Source: Boesenbergia rotunda (taxonomy: Eukaryota > Streptophyta > Magnoliopsida > Zingiberales > Zingiberaceae). Taken from it: DNA of 64,000 bases. A program made the translations under genes and the position numbers. The notes under the pieces were generated by a model. It saw nothing but the letters and a program-made list of their open reading frames with translations, ran no database searches and was not told the DNA's origin. Where the stretch lies: the NCBI GenBank assembly GCA_024364735.1, contig JAGFNQ010002611.1, forward strand, positions 239,109 through 303,108, read 5' to 3'. Positions 11,560-23,219 of the stretch are shown here, piece after piece (within the stretch, counting starts at the first letter, position 1; each line of letters starts with the position of its first letter).

Positions 11560-11960
11560 GTGGTTTTGAGGTCTGAAATTCCAATGGGCACTGGCAAAGG
11601 CATAGATCCATGAGCGGAGGTTGCGATGCTTTTTTAATAAGAATTTAATTATAAATTTTAAAATTTACTGTTTTTTTTTCCTGCAAAAGTCCAATTCAAA
11701 CCAACCTCCCGAATAGTTGTTTTCAATCCCGAGTTGAACCCTTTTTTTTTTCCTTATTCTCATGTTGTCTTCTTCCTCCCCTAAACCCCCACTTACATCC
11801 AGGGATTCTTTTCCTTTTGGATCGCAATCTCATCTTCATTAGCACCTTAGATCTGGTATTCTCTACCATCAACATCCATAGCTTTTCCATCGCACGCCTC
11901 CCGGTAACCTCTACATTAGATCTGAATGGAACCGAGTTGGGGATTTCCATCTGGATGAAA
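11560..11960 (+). repeat. Local duplication, copy B (SINE empty site)
   Basis: Second copy of the unit at 10290-10960. At the SINE position it reads directly CTACATTAGATCTGAATGG followed by AACCGAGTTGGGGATTTCC, so it preserves the state before insertion. Confidence 0.85.
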
Positions 11961-12530
11961 TTGTAATTGAGTAGAGTAGCATGTTTAAGATTTCATGTAT
12001 TTGATTTGAATCGGTTGACACCTATTAAGTGTTTGGTTAAATTCCCCTGTCGTTCCCTTTGATCGGGTTAATGAAATTTAGATGTTAAAAATTCTACATT
12101 GTTAATTAGTTTTTGGTTGTTTGTTATGTTTCTATTTTGTTCAATCATTGAATGTTTGTAGGTTAGTTTGGAATAGTTTTCTTATTGTTCATTTCAAATT
12201 GCTTCATGCTTAGCATAATTTTTTTTGTTTGTTAGACATTTCAATTGGATTGCAAGTAGGGAGATTAGATTAGATGCATTGTTAAGTATTTCCTTTAATT
12301 CATTGTAATTGCAATTTATAGTAGATTAACTTCCAATTGTTAAACTTAGAGTTAAATCAAACTCAAACCCCATTTTATCAAGTATCATCTCTTCCTTGTG
12401 ACAGACGGCCCGAGTTACTCTATACTACATTAGCATAGAAGGTTTGGTATTCATTTGAATTATAACTGTGCAGTACAACATTCGCAAGCTATCAATTCTC
12501 CCTCTTTCTCTCTCCACTCCTAGCGATAAT
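11961..12530. other. Intergenic, no gene seen
   Basis: AT-rich, no supported feature. Confidence 0.5.
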
Positions 12531-12949
12531 TAACTTGGTGGTGGACTCATAAAGAGGTCTCGCTTTGGCTATGACCTTGCAGCGAGGTCTCGCCTTGGTC
12601 GTGGCTAGACTTGATCACGGTTCGGAATCGACGGTTACGAACCGTTGGGTCGACGATTCAGAACCATCTGTTCGACGGTTTGTGGGGGGTCGACCTTAAT
12701 CTTAACTGCTCAAGATGGTTACGGTTCATGATTCGGAACCGTCGGTTCACGGTTCGCCACAGTTACTATTCGAGATTATTATATTAAAAAAATTAAAAAT
12801 TAAAATATAAAATTTATTTTAAAAGGGGGTTGTACTTATTTAAGTTGCATACGTATCCCCTTAAGATATAAGGAAATCAAAGCACAAGTAGTTATTTTAT
12901 ATTTTTACCCTTTTACAATTTACATCACTCACCTCCATTTCCTCCCATT

Positions 12950-14445
12950 ACTGTTGTATTCATTCATTCGGTATCAAATTTTTTGACTTCGTCTTCTGAA
13001 AGTAGTATTCCTTGGATTCTTTTCTCAGCTCTGGTCCAATCGTTTAGTAATACTTGAGCTTCTAATAAGTCGGGAGACATAGTTGATCGTCATTCATCTA
13101 ATATATTATCACCGGCACTGAACGTCTGCTCCACAATAATAGTTGATATTGGATAAGCCAAAATTTCTTTGACAATCACGGAGAGAGCAAGAAAGCTTTG
13201 AGCCTTCTGTGACCACTACTTTAAGATATCGAAATATTCGTTATCTACTTCATTAAAATCAAAAGAAGTCGTACAATAATTCTCAAGTTTCTATGTGGAA
13301 CTTGAGGATCATCGTGGTTGTTTCGTCCATTCTTTTAATAAAAGTTATACTTTTGTAAGTTTTAAATTAATACTAGTTGGCTGTTGAATTTCAGAAATAT
13401 TAGTTTGTATTTCATATTTTATATAATATTGATTATAAAAATCATATAAATAAATTCTAATATGATATATAATATTAACTGGATCAAAAGAAGAAGAAGA
13501 ATCTTTAATAAGAATTCATGCATCATAATATAAAGTTAACATTTCTTGTAAAACTTTTAATTTAAATATATGATCTAAAATAAATACAATTAAATAAATT
13601 TCAAGAATAAAATAAAAATATTTTTTTCATTTAATTTTCATAGCTAATATGCAAGAAGTTAAAACTTCATTATTAATATGTTCATTTAATACTAATACTG
13701 TACTAGAAAAGTTCACTAAAACTAAATGAGAGTAGGATAATAAAAAAGTTATTCAGTTGCATCGTTAAATACTTTTAAAATTTCACAAATATTACTACAA
13801 ATATTCTATTATTGTGATAATAAATATATATTAGTATTATTATTTTGTGTAAAAAATAAACATAATAAATTTTTATATTGAAATGAATCTTGTAATAATT
13901 TATATGTTGAATTCCAACGTGTTGATATAACGTGGAAATTTTTTATGTCTCATTCCATTAACTTTACAAAATCTATCCCATTATTTCATCCAAGATGGAT
14001 GTGACCATAAATATAAAAGTACGATTCTAATTGGTATAATATAATTTTCTAAAAGTTTTAATCCACTTTAAACGAATACATTTAAAACATGACATACACA
14101 ACAAATATAAAAAAATAAACCACCAATAACAGTTTGGCAACAAATTTTAGTTCATTTATAGAAACAGTATTAGAACTAACATTATCTAATAATATTAAAA
14201 ATATTTTATGTGTCAATCCATATTCTTCTAAAATTAAAAATAATAATTATGCAATATCATGGGCAGTATATGATTCATCAAAAACTCTATAAGCTATCAA
14301 TCTTTTTTTGGAGGATTCAATAGTTATCGATCCAATGGCAAGTCACACCCATATATGAATGAGTTTGCCAATGATCACTCTAAGTAAAATTACGGCAATT
14401 CAAAAATCTGGTGCAGAATTTTTTTTGAAAAATTACTAGATAGGT
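12950..14445 (-). pseudogene. hAT transposase remnant, central and C-terminal part
   Basis: On the minus strand, fragments match RICESLEEPER-like hAT transposases: SDHWQTHSYMGVTCHWID near 14390-14310 (family SDxWTS...YM.VTAHWID) and, near 13195-12985, SFLALSVIVKEILAYPIST, then VEQTFSAGDNILDE and LLEAQVLLNDWTRAEKRI, the hAT dimerisation region. Stops and frameshifts are frequent. AT-rich decay fills 13.3-14.3 kb. The likely N-terminal half lies at 38794-39530 in the same orientation. A terminal region rich in GGTTCGGAACCG-type motifs (12560-12770) flanks the coding remnant and resembles 39590-39860. Confidence 0.8.
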
Positions 14446-14763
14446 TCTAGGGTTTTCGGGATTGAGGACGAGCTTATAGGGGGTAAAATTGGAAGTGAAC
14501 CTTTACTTACACTACAAAAAAAACATGCACCCATATAGGAGCGGTTTTAAGATCACTCTTGAAAATCGACCAATTGAATCAGTTTGAATTAAACCGTTTC
14601 TATTGTCTAACCTTTTAGAAACAATTTTGATTCCACTTTTATTTAATAATTTCAGAAGCGGTTTGAAAAACCGCTCCTATAAGTCACTTTCAAAGATATA
14701 ACTATTAGAAGCAATCTTAAAATTGTTGCTATTGGGTACTTTTAGTAGCAATTCTAGGTTGCT

Positions 14764-16090
14764 GACCGTCCTAATTGCTAACCCTCATACTTCGCGATGC
14801 TTCGGATAGGCCGAGTGCGCCAGATACCCAACCAAGATCTGCACTGCCCCTACCCGGGAACTAGAGGAGGCTCGAGGACAGGAGGTGAATATGCATAACC
14901 TACTCTATAGGTAACAAACATCCTCGGTCAAGGTAAAATCAGCGAGTGCTTACACCACAGAGATAACAAGTGTTTTCATTCATCTTTACGGAAGATACAT
15001 TGACAATGACATCTCAAAAGAAATATAAAGAATAGGGAATACAATCAATGGATCCAGTAGCAGAGATCACTCCTTTTGCCCGGGTTCTTCCCTATCGCTT
15101 CATCATCGCCGCAGGGTCACGTAACCCGGAACAAAGAGGAAGAGAAGGGGGAGCAGTAGCTACAACTCCTCAGAGGACACATTACTCCAGGCTCGCCTGA
15201 TGTCCGATGCCCAAAATACGGGGAAACGAGCGATCAGGCAGAGGGGAGCAACCGGGGAGGGGCAGAAGATGAACCACGAGGAGATGCTCTCAGGTGAAAC
15301 AAATGCTGTCATCTCTGCCATGCTCCTCGGCGAAGCATATAAGGTCTTTTCCGGACTCCCCGGTGAAACATATGGTTCCATCTCCGTCGGGCTCTCCCGG
15401 AAAAGATGCAACCTCATCTCTGCTATGCTCCCCAGTGACGCTGAAAACCCCCGATAGAGGGGAGGGAGGATGGAGGATGTACTAGAAGGTGGTACGCTTC
15501 ATAGAGGACTCTGGGAGCGCCTGACTTAGCCTGGGCTGACGGGACTTTGTACCCCTTGGGGAGGCTAACCTCCTCCCTCGCCGGTTTCCCCTCTAGGCTG
15601 CAACCTCGTTTTCCTTTCTGATCCATGGGGATGAGAAGGAATGATGGGTGGGAGCGAACGCGTTGGCCTTCCACATTTATAGAAGAGGCTGCCCCTCCAC
15701 ATTTAATGTAGGCATGGTGTAGAAGCAGTAATAGGCGTCAATCCTAAAGCACCGCGTCGATTGGTATGCCTCTGCGGTGCCTGGGAATTCGCAACCCTTT
15801 ATAGGTCAATTCAACATATTGCTTGGGGCTCGGAGACGACGGTTCGGAGGCCGCAGGCACTCCCTAGAGAAAGGAGTCGACAGGGGGCCCACAGAAGAAT
15901 AGCCATGGGCTGGGTAGTTGGGCTTGCGGGGTTAGCTTGGGGAGATCCGTACCCAGGATCAAACCCGAAAACCCTCTGAAGATGCCTGACATCACAGGAG
16001 GTGCTGGGTCCCTAGGACTAACCCAAGGGGATGCAGGGGACGAGTAGGGGCTCCCTGACCCCCTTACCCTAGGGGCGGAGAAGGAATGCC
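14764..16090. repeat. GC-rich retroelement-derived DNA with short tandem repeats
   Basis: Sequence of moderate GC inside the CACTA element. 15280-15430 holds repeated ~50-bp segments (ATCTCTGCCATGCTCC, then ATCTCTGCTATGCTCC) with GGTGAAACA motifs. Open frames on both strands lack recognisable domains. It probably belongs to the same retroelement as 18300-20440. Confidence 0.4.
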
Positions 16091-16094
16091 TATC

Positions 16095-18280
16095 CTTCAA
16101 AAAAAGTTCCGCCTCTAAGCACACATTATTTAAAAAGTTCTTAATTTTAAAATTAATTACGTGCAGCGGAAGGTTCAACATAAATAATTTCACAAATTAT
16201 TTAACCACACATCTAAGCATGCAACCTTATATTGTGTAGACATGATCATACATTTAAAATTTTGCAGAAAGTAAACTAATTTACTTAGTACCTCGCGTAA
16301 CCTGAAGGAAGGGACGAGATCCAACCGTAAGCGTCCCTTAGAAGCTCCGCCTCTATTCGCGTCCACGCCGAGTTTTCTTCAGGATGACTTCGCAAAGCCA
16401 CGAGTTTCGTGCCGACAAGAACTACTAGATTCTCCAAAGGCACGACAAGAATACCAAGAGAGAGATGGGAAGACTAACCACCAAACGAAGAACGGAATCA
16501 AGATTCCGGGAGGAAGGAAGGAGTTGCGTCCGCTTCTTCTTCTTCTTCGGCAGCTGCTTGGTGGATGAAGCTCATGACAACAAAGAGGTCCTCCTTTTAG
16601 GGCCGGCGACACTAGAGGAGGGAGAGGGAGAGAAGGAGAGAGAGAGAGGACTTATTTCTATATCTCTTAGATTAATCTCCAAGCCTTGCCTTGGTTCCTT
16701 TATATAGTAGCCTCTCAATCGCCAAGTCTCCTTTTTATGAAATAAATTTTCATAAGAAATTTATCATATAAATTTTTCTATGATTTATTTCATCATGCCA
16801 AGTTTTTATTATAATTTAATTTATAATAAAAAGAACCATGTCTCCCTTTTCTAATGGAAAGAAATTTCTTTATATAAATTTCTTTATCATGGTAAATCAA
16901 TCCATTATTGATTTTATAAAATAAAATAAACCAATCCATGGTTCATTTTAATTTCCATGAAAAATAAATCTCTTTATATAAATTTCTTTATATAAATTTT
17001 TTTATCCATAATTTTATAAAACAAACCAAGCTCGGTTTATTTTATAATTTGAACCAAACAATTTGGTTCTCCCCTTTTAATGTGGCCGGCCAAACAAAGA
17101 GGGTGGGGACCCTCTTTGGCCGGCCAAACCCAAGCCTATACCATACGAATTAAACTTATTTAATTCGTCCAATAAGCCTTCAAAAGACATAGTCATTTTA
17201 AGCTTCCGATGCGTCTCTGAAAAATTCAGATTCGACTTATCTCTCTTGATCGGAAAATCTAATTTTCAACTCGTTTTAAATCCCTCGGATTACTCGTAGT
17301 GCGTGTGACTAAATAGGCTTTCGATTTATGTTGGTCGTCTATAATTAACCAATTATAGAACGATCATGAGTGGCACCTAGTAGTACATCATGATCCCCAA
17401 TTAATCGAAAGATCAACGGTTGACCTCAGAAATAATTCTGAAACCCTTCAGCAGCCATAATGAATCGTGCCCCATTCCCTTCACCATCTTATACCCACTT
17501 GGTTCAGGACACGGTCTATGTGTGTCAGTCCCCACTAGGCTGACTACGTCACACCTAGCCCAAGCAATGTCTTTCTCGTCCAACGGATTCTAGTTACTCT
17601 CATGTTTCTGAGAGATTCATACTCTGAACATGTGATGCTCTGACCAGAGGCTTCGAGTAACAATCCGACGATAGACCTTGGGTATACATTTCCTCGCAAG
17701 GAGTGGTGAATCCATTGTAGGCTGTTCAAACATCTTCGGGCACTTCGGCTTATACTCAACCATCCTGGGTCCACACCTCCTTAGAGATGCTTGCTTAAGA
17801 TGTCAAAGTATAAGTCTCCATGACCAAGATGACTTGAACACCACAAGTCAAAGGAACATCGCACTTAAGCTGCAGTAAGAACTTCATTGACATATCTATA
17901 TGTGGATTACCATATGAAGTTTTACAGCCAGTCACTCCAATGAACTAGTTCCCTTAACTAGCATTCATGTTTATCTCCAGACATCCCAATGTTTCCAGCC
18001 AGTGAGAATCAGCTGATTAGAGAATAACCCATGCTAGTCTCAACAGAATTGATAGTGTCCGTATTTATCAATTCATCGACTAGGGACAATTTCAATACTT
18101 CACAATTGCACATGTAGAGATAATCACTAGTTGTGAATTCATCACAAATTCTCTCATGCTGTGAATTGTATTGCGGACATTCAGTAAATGATTTTAAGAT
18201 CTCAATCAAATACACAAACATGTATACTCAAATAGTGAATATTCATTTATTAAAATAAATGATTACAATCATAAGACGAT
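16095..18280 (-). mobile_element. LTR fragment (Copia-like), minus orientation
   Basis: Read on the minus strand this has LTR-like organisation: the 18280 end begins CATAAGGCAATCGTC, a TATA-like CTATATAAAGGAACC lies near 16700, and the 16090-16180 end contains CCTTCCGCTGCACG, typical of plant Copia LTR tails. 16740-17050 is AT-rich with repeated ATAAATTTCTTTAT. Terminal dinucleotides and target duplication were not identified, so limits are approximate. Confidence 0.5.
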
Positions 18281-18552
18281 TGCCTTATGACACTTCTCTC
18301 ACAATACTAACAACCTCCTCCCAGTTGATGAGTCGGTGCATCGCCCCTCGGAAATATGAGGTCCTCTGCAATGACCAAGCAAGAAGATATCGGTTAGAAC
18401 TAACAGGCATTGACGAAAGAGTCGAATGTACCAAGAGGGGGGCTAATCTGTGTCACTTTAGAGCTAAGGGTTGCTCGGTATATGAGCTCCTCACTCTACA
18501 CCAGACCTGGGCGACTGAACTCCATGCCGGAAAGAATGTTCCTGGCGCGCTG

Positions 18553-19118
18553 TTAGGCTGAACTCTGGAGGGAATTCCCTAATGAGGGAGGAGTCGACAG
18601 ATCCTCCATCCAGCGGAGAGGACTGAAGGGCTGTGTAGGCAGCCGGATGAAGAAGAATTTCTCTTTCCACCTTTTATGCAAGGAAGGGAACCCTCCTAGG
18701 AATCTATTGCCTGGACGCGCCGAAAAGCTAAAAGCCCCTTGCGAGCCAATCAGAATGAAGAATGAATGGAAAAGATGAGGGGTCAGGGGGATGTCGAAGA
18801 GTTTGAAGATAATGTATGCCCCGCCCATTTGAGCAAAGGCGTTGGGAGTCATCTGGTGGAGGGGGATATCAAAAAAGAAGACCACGTTCATGAAAAAAAA
18901 GGAGGAATGGGAAAGCGGAGCCCCGACTCTACTTGCCCCAAGAAGAAGGTAAAGAAGCCTACGGGAGGCTCCATCGACGTTTGGTCTACTTTAGGCATCA
19001 CCACCGTCATCTCGGCCGGAATGCCGTAGGCTTCAATGGCCGCCTGCAAAGCCTCCGGCCTCACCCTCGAAGAGGCGGATTCATACTACTCCGCTCAATA
19101 ACTTTCCATGGTTCCTAA
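18553..19118 (-). pseudogene. Gypsy-type gag-like ('Transposase_28') fragment, frameshifted
   Basis: Minus-strand frames give EALQAAIEAYGIPAEM, then VGFFTFFLGQVESGLRFPIP, then MNVVFFFDIPLHQMTPNAFA, and further on FSFSARPGNRFLGGFPS and KRWKEKFFFIR. This is the order and spacing of the plant 'putative gypsy type transposon' domain found at the start of many retroelement gag-like proteins. Two stops occur near the start, and a frame break lies at a run of eight A (18893-18900) just before MNVV. It is a decayed coding remnant, opposite in strand to the surrounding CACTA transposase. Confidence 0.65.
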
Positions 19119-20460
19119 GGGAAAAGACAAGATGGAGGCAAAATACTTACGTTAAAAAGAACCCTGAGAGAAGAAGACGAATATGAGGTGCACCAAGCAA
19201 CGAAGCCAGAAGGTGGCCGAACGTCTTCGCTTCCCCTTCTTATACAGAGGAAGTCACCCACATGTGTGCAATAAGGGCAAGACATATGGAAGGCAAGGAA
19301 CCGCCACATCACGGCAGCGCAAGGGAACAGTCGTTTGACGTGAGCCGGTTACAGCGGCGCATGTCAGTAAGAGGTCGAGAAGAAAGCAGTTGGGCCATGT
19401 GGCGATGAAGCATTCGCGAAGGTACTTTGTCGCAATCAAAGAGCGCCATGCGCCTTTATGAAGAATGGACAGGTATCATTACAGTACCTCGAAAGCAATA
19501 GAAGCCTTTTTGGGAAGACAAAACCAAAAAGGGACTGTCTCAGGAACCGAGGTAAATTCTACAATCCTAGGACCCAATATAACTGCCAAGGGAGCAGTAA
19601 TGGGTGCAAGGACCCACAGGTACATAGCTTCTTCATCACCACACTAGTCCGATCAGTCAACAACAATTCCTTCAAACAGACTTGAAGGGAAGGACTTATG
19701 ATGGGGTTGAACACCTCATGGCAGACACGTGGGCTAAAGAAGCTGAGTGACAAAATATAGCGAGTCTGAGCAACTATCTTTTCGGAGCTCCCGGAACCCT
19801 CTTGGAATGGGGATCCCCCGGTCCCCCCTCCCCCCCGTGGTAAAAACACCTCGGGGATCAGATCCGAAAATCTCTCCCGGGATCACCATGGGAAGCCGGG
19901 CCTCGAAACCACCTCGGGGAAGTAGAGTGCCCGGGACCCCCCCCAGAAGATCCCGAGATCACCTCGAGGGAGCAGAGCCCAAGAAGCATTCAGCCTCAAG
20001 TAACGGTCCTCTTTTTCTCGGATCTGCGGATAACCATCCCCAGTATCGCAGAGTCATCATGACCCCTAAATATTGTAATGGGTCGAACCTAATGACGGCG
20101 TGGACCGTTTCAAAGATTATCCGGTAACCAACGAACGGGGGTACGTGGCACAGATCATGGGGATGCATGAAGGCAGTCGCCACAGGAATAAAATGTACCC
20201 CAATCCCTCTGGTAAGGGGTGACTCATTCTTTACTGCTCACATACTGTCTTGTCTTCTTTCCATCTTCTCCATCGAGGCACTGACTTGAGCATCGGAGTG
20301 GGCTCCGCCGGACAACCTCCGGCGTGTTCCCCTAACGCTTATGTTGATCTCGCAAGGTGCGGAGTTCCTCCTTTAGCATCAGCATCCGCGTGGGTTGAAC
20401 CCTGGTGACTGGCCGTCGATGTTGATTCCTTCCGGAGAAATTATCATAATTTATTTAATA
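19119..20460. repeat. LTR-retroelement-derived DNA
   Basis: GC-moderate, no intact frame. The 20220-20440 part (ACTGCTCACATACTG, then GGAGTGGGCTCCGCCGG and CCTCCGGCGTGTTCCCC) resembles the downstream end of a Gypsy-type LTR in plus orientation. No paired ends were found. Confidence 0.4.
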
Positions 20461-20464
20461 TTTA

Positions 20465-21770
20465 CAGGCACATTTTGATATCCCTGATCAACATAGAGTC
20501 AGGGTGATGCAAATGGTGGGAGGTTCATGAAGGTGGCAGAAGGATGAAATTAAGGCTACCTCTTATGATGCAAATATTCCATTAAATGAACTTATGTGTA
20601 TCCGTCCCATTCCCCATGATCTCACATCAGATGTTTGGGAAATTTTATGTCGTTATTGGAAGTCTAATGAGGTAGTTCTTGTATTGATTAATTTTCATAT
20701 ATTGGTATGCATAAACTTGTTGTATTTTTTTTTGTTTAAGAGGACATCAAAAATAAATCGAGAAAATGGGAGTAAAAAATGAGGGATTCATGCTCAAGGA
20801 CGAACAAATATTCCCTCATTGGAAAACAAATTTGTAAGCATTTGATCAATTTGTTATGTTGATATCAATGTATATAGGCAAGCATTGAGCTATTATTATT
20901 TGCATATTCAATCTAAAATGATTTTTTCTATATTTAGATTCAAGAAAATGGTAGAAAGCCAACTCACATTGAAATATTCCATCTTAGTCGACAAAGTAAA
21001 AAAAAAAGGAGGTGCTCTTGTTGATGATGAAGCAATACGAGTTGAGGTAATAATTGTTTTAACTTTTCAAAATAACTTTACAATATGCTAATTATTTTAT
21101 TGACAAAATTTGTGTGTTAAGATGACTTAAATACAGTTGTGCAACGTCATCTCCGAGACAAGCCTGAAGGAACACAAATAACAGAAGTACACGAAGAGAC
21201 ATTATGTATCCATTTAGAATTTCATTTTTATTAAAATTACTATATATTGTGCAATATTAATTATATATTTTTATTCAATGCGGTATTTGGATCAGAACTA
21301 TTCTGGTCGTGTTCAATGTTTAGGTGTTGGTGTATTACCTAGCGAAGCTTTCCCAGAGCGATGTAATCGAAGAACAATTTTTAGATGAGATAATCTTCCT
21401 ACTTCTGATGTTAATGATAAGTTACGAGAAATGGAAGAAAAAAATGAAAGATATGGAAGCACAGAGATAGGTAGAAATGGAGCGGATGAGGCAGATGCAT
21501 GAACATCATATTCAAAATTTTACTAATGTCATCCAAAGTATGATATCTGGAATTGCTGGCGGATCTCGTGGGTTTGAATTATTACCTACACAGGTAGTCA
21601 CATATTGAATACTAATGTTCAAAAATACTTATATAGAAGCATGATATATTAAATTTATTTTTCAGATGACAACTATCTTGGTAGATATTATGCGGTAGCA
21701 TACATGTTCTCCATCAAATGCACATGAAAGTGGTCATAGATCTCCCACAGTATCAGAGCCAGATAAATAT
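20465..21770 (+). pseudogene. En/Spm (Ptta-type, Transposase_24-like) transposase remnant
   Basis: Exon-like pieces match plant Ptta/En-Spm transposases: HFDIPDQHRVRVMQM (about 20470), a lysine-rich KMVESQLTLKYSILVDKVKK segment ending DDEAIRVEV before a GT donor (20948-21045), and the signature SGRVQCLGVGVLPSEAFPER (about 21305; family FG.E..GRVRG.G.GVTPS). A coiled-coil-like tail MEEKNERYGS and MRQMHEHHIQNFTNVIQSMI follows at 21430-21545. Frames change between pieces and stops are present. It belongs to the CACTA element whose left end is at 14510. Confidence 0.75.
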
Positions 21771-21984
21771 TAGATAGAATTTTGAAAAAAAAATATTTGT
21801 CTGATGTTAGTACTTTTAGTAACTATTGAATTTAAAACATTATAGCTGTTATTTTATATTCGCATTTGGAGTACTCTTATTATTATTTTGGAGGATAATT
21901 GTTTAATAATGTTATATATTGATTTTGTGGATTGAAATATTAAATATCAAGGTTTGAACAACTCCTAAATTTTAATCCTTAATA

Positions 21985-22230
21985 GCATTTTGATGTGCTC
22001 CTATACCCATATTTAGCAGCGGTTTAAAATCGCTCCTTAATTTCTAGTATTAATAACATTTTGAAATCGCTCTTATATCCATGGTGTATAGAAGCAGTTT
22101 AAAACCATTCTAATACCTAAAGGGTTTTGGAGCGGTTTGAACCACTCCTAAATTTATAACTACAGAAGCGGTTCAAAATCGTTGTTATATGTATAATGTG
22201 TAAGATCGGTTTCAAACTGCACCTACAAAG
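21985..22230 (+). repeat. CACTA subterminal repeats, right side
   Basis: At least six alternating motifs (AGCAGCGGTTTAAAATCGCTCC, GAAGCAGTTTAAAACC, GGAGCGGTTTGAACCACTCC, GAAGCGGTTCAAAATCG) in direct and inverted order. They match the repeats next to the 14510 terminus. Confidence 0.75.
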
Positions 22231-22443
22231 TAAAAATAGGAGTTGATCCTGTCGCAAAGTGAGGTGGACTCCTAAGAGCGAGGTGGACTTGGGCACCGCT
22301 GATGCTGGCTCCGATCTGCAAGGAAAATGACCGTCAGTAACCCACCGGGAAGAATCCCTCGGCTATATAAGGTTCTCCGCACTCCGTCCACAGGTACGCG
22401 CGTTAGAGTTTTTGCTACAGTCCGTCTGTTTTAGCATTCTTGT
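22231..22443 (+). other. LTR-like flank with TATA box
   Basis: Contains GGCTATATAAGGTTCTCCGC (about 22351), promoter-like. It continues, after removing the solo LTR at 22444-32921, into TGCTTAGTTGGGTGAG at 32927. This is the sequence that received the solo LTR. Confidence 0.4.
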
Positions 22444-22669
22444 TGTTGGTGCAGGAAGCACCATATCGAACTTTGTTTTGATATTGATAAAGGATTCAAA
22501 GTTAAGTGTTATTTGTGATCTAATAAAGTTACTCAAGTGTGCAGAAACAAAGTCCTAGCGAAGGGCTGTTAGGCACCTGGCGAAGGACTGCCAGGAAACA
22601 AAGTCCTAGTGAAGGGCTGCTAGGCACCTGGCAAAGGACTGCCAGGAATTCCTGGCGAAGGGCTGCTAG

Positions 22670-23167
22670 TAGGGGTGTCAATTCGGGTGGGTCGGGTCGG
22701 GTTCGGGTCGGGTTGGGAAAAAAATTTTTTTTTAACTCCCAACCCGAACCCGATTTCAACCCGAAACCCCTAAACCCGAACCCGAACCCGACCAACCCGA
22801 CCAACCTGACCCGACCCGAATAACCCGAAAAAACCGATTCAAAACGTTTTTTTTCGCCATTTTCCCTATAATTCTTCACTTTTATCTCAATACTTCATCA
22901 TGATCATACTATATTGATATTAATATACATAAAAATATCTTAATTTTCAAAATAAAATTTGATTTAACCCCAAAAAATCCATAAAATATTAAATTTCGGG
23001 TCAACCCGAACCCGACCCGACCCGACCCGAACCCAACCCGAAATTTTTACAACTCGAACCCCCCAATCCGAACCCGACCCGAACCCGAAAATTTTCAACC
23101 CGAACCCGATTTTTTTCGGGTCGATTCGGGTTGGGTCGTCGGGTCGTGTTGATTTTTGACACCCCTA
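22670..23167. mobile_element. hAT-type MITE (498 bp), 8-bp target duplication GCTGCTAG
   Basis: Perfect 12-bp terminal inverted repeats TAGGGGTGTCAA/TTGACACCCCTA, flanked by GCTGCTAG at 22662-22669 and 23168-23175. The body consists of GGGTCGGGTCGGG/CCCGACCCGACCC repeats near both ends, able to fold back, with an AT-rich centre. There is no coding capacity. The 8-bp duplication and TIR place it in the hAT superfamily. Confidence 0.93.
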
Positions 23168-23219
23168 GCTGCTAGGCACCTGGCGAAGGACTGCCAGGAA
23201 ACAAAGACCTGGCGAAGGG

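Larger units (their letters stand above)
14510..22230 (+). mobile_element. CACTA (En/Spm) transposon, decayed, with nested LTR sequences
   Basis: Left terminus CACTACAAAAAAAACATGC at 14510, followed by CACCCATATAGGAGCGG and AACCGCTCC subterminal repeats to about 14760. Matching repeats (GAAGCGGTT, GGAGCGGTTTGAACC) fill 21985-22230. A Ptta/En-Spm type transposase pseudogene lies near the right end in plus orientation. Between about 14764 and 20450 the element is interrupted by LTR-retroelement remains. The expected right terminus TTTTTGTAGTG was not found, so the right end is probably truncated near 22230. Confidence 0.75.

Noticed and set aside
22444..23219. Start of a second full-length retrotransposon
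   Set aside because: Target duplication CTTGT is shared with 32922-32926 and only LTR sequence remains after removing nested elements, so it is a solo LTR.
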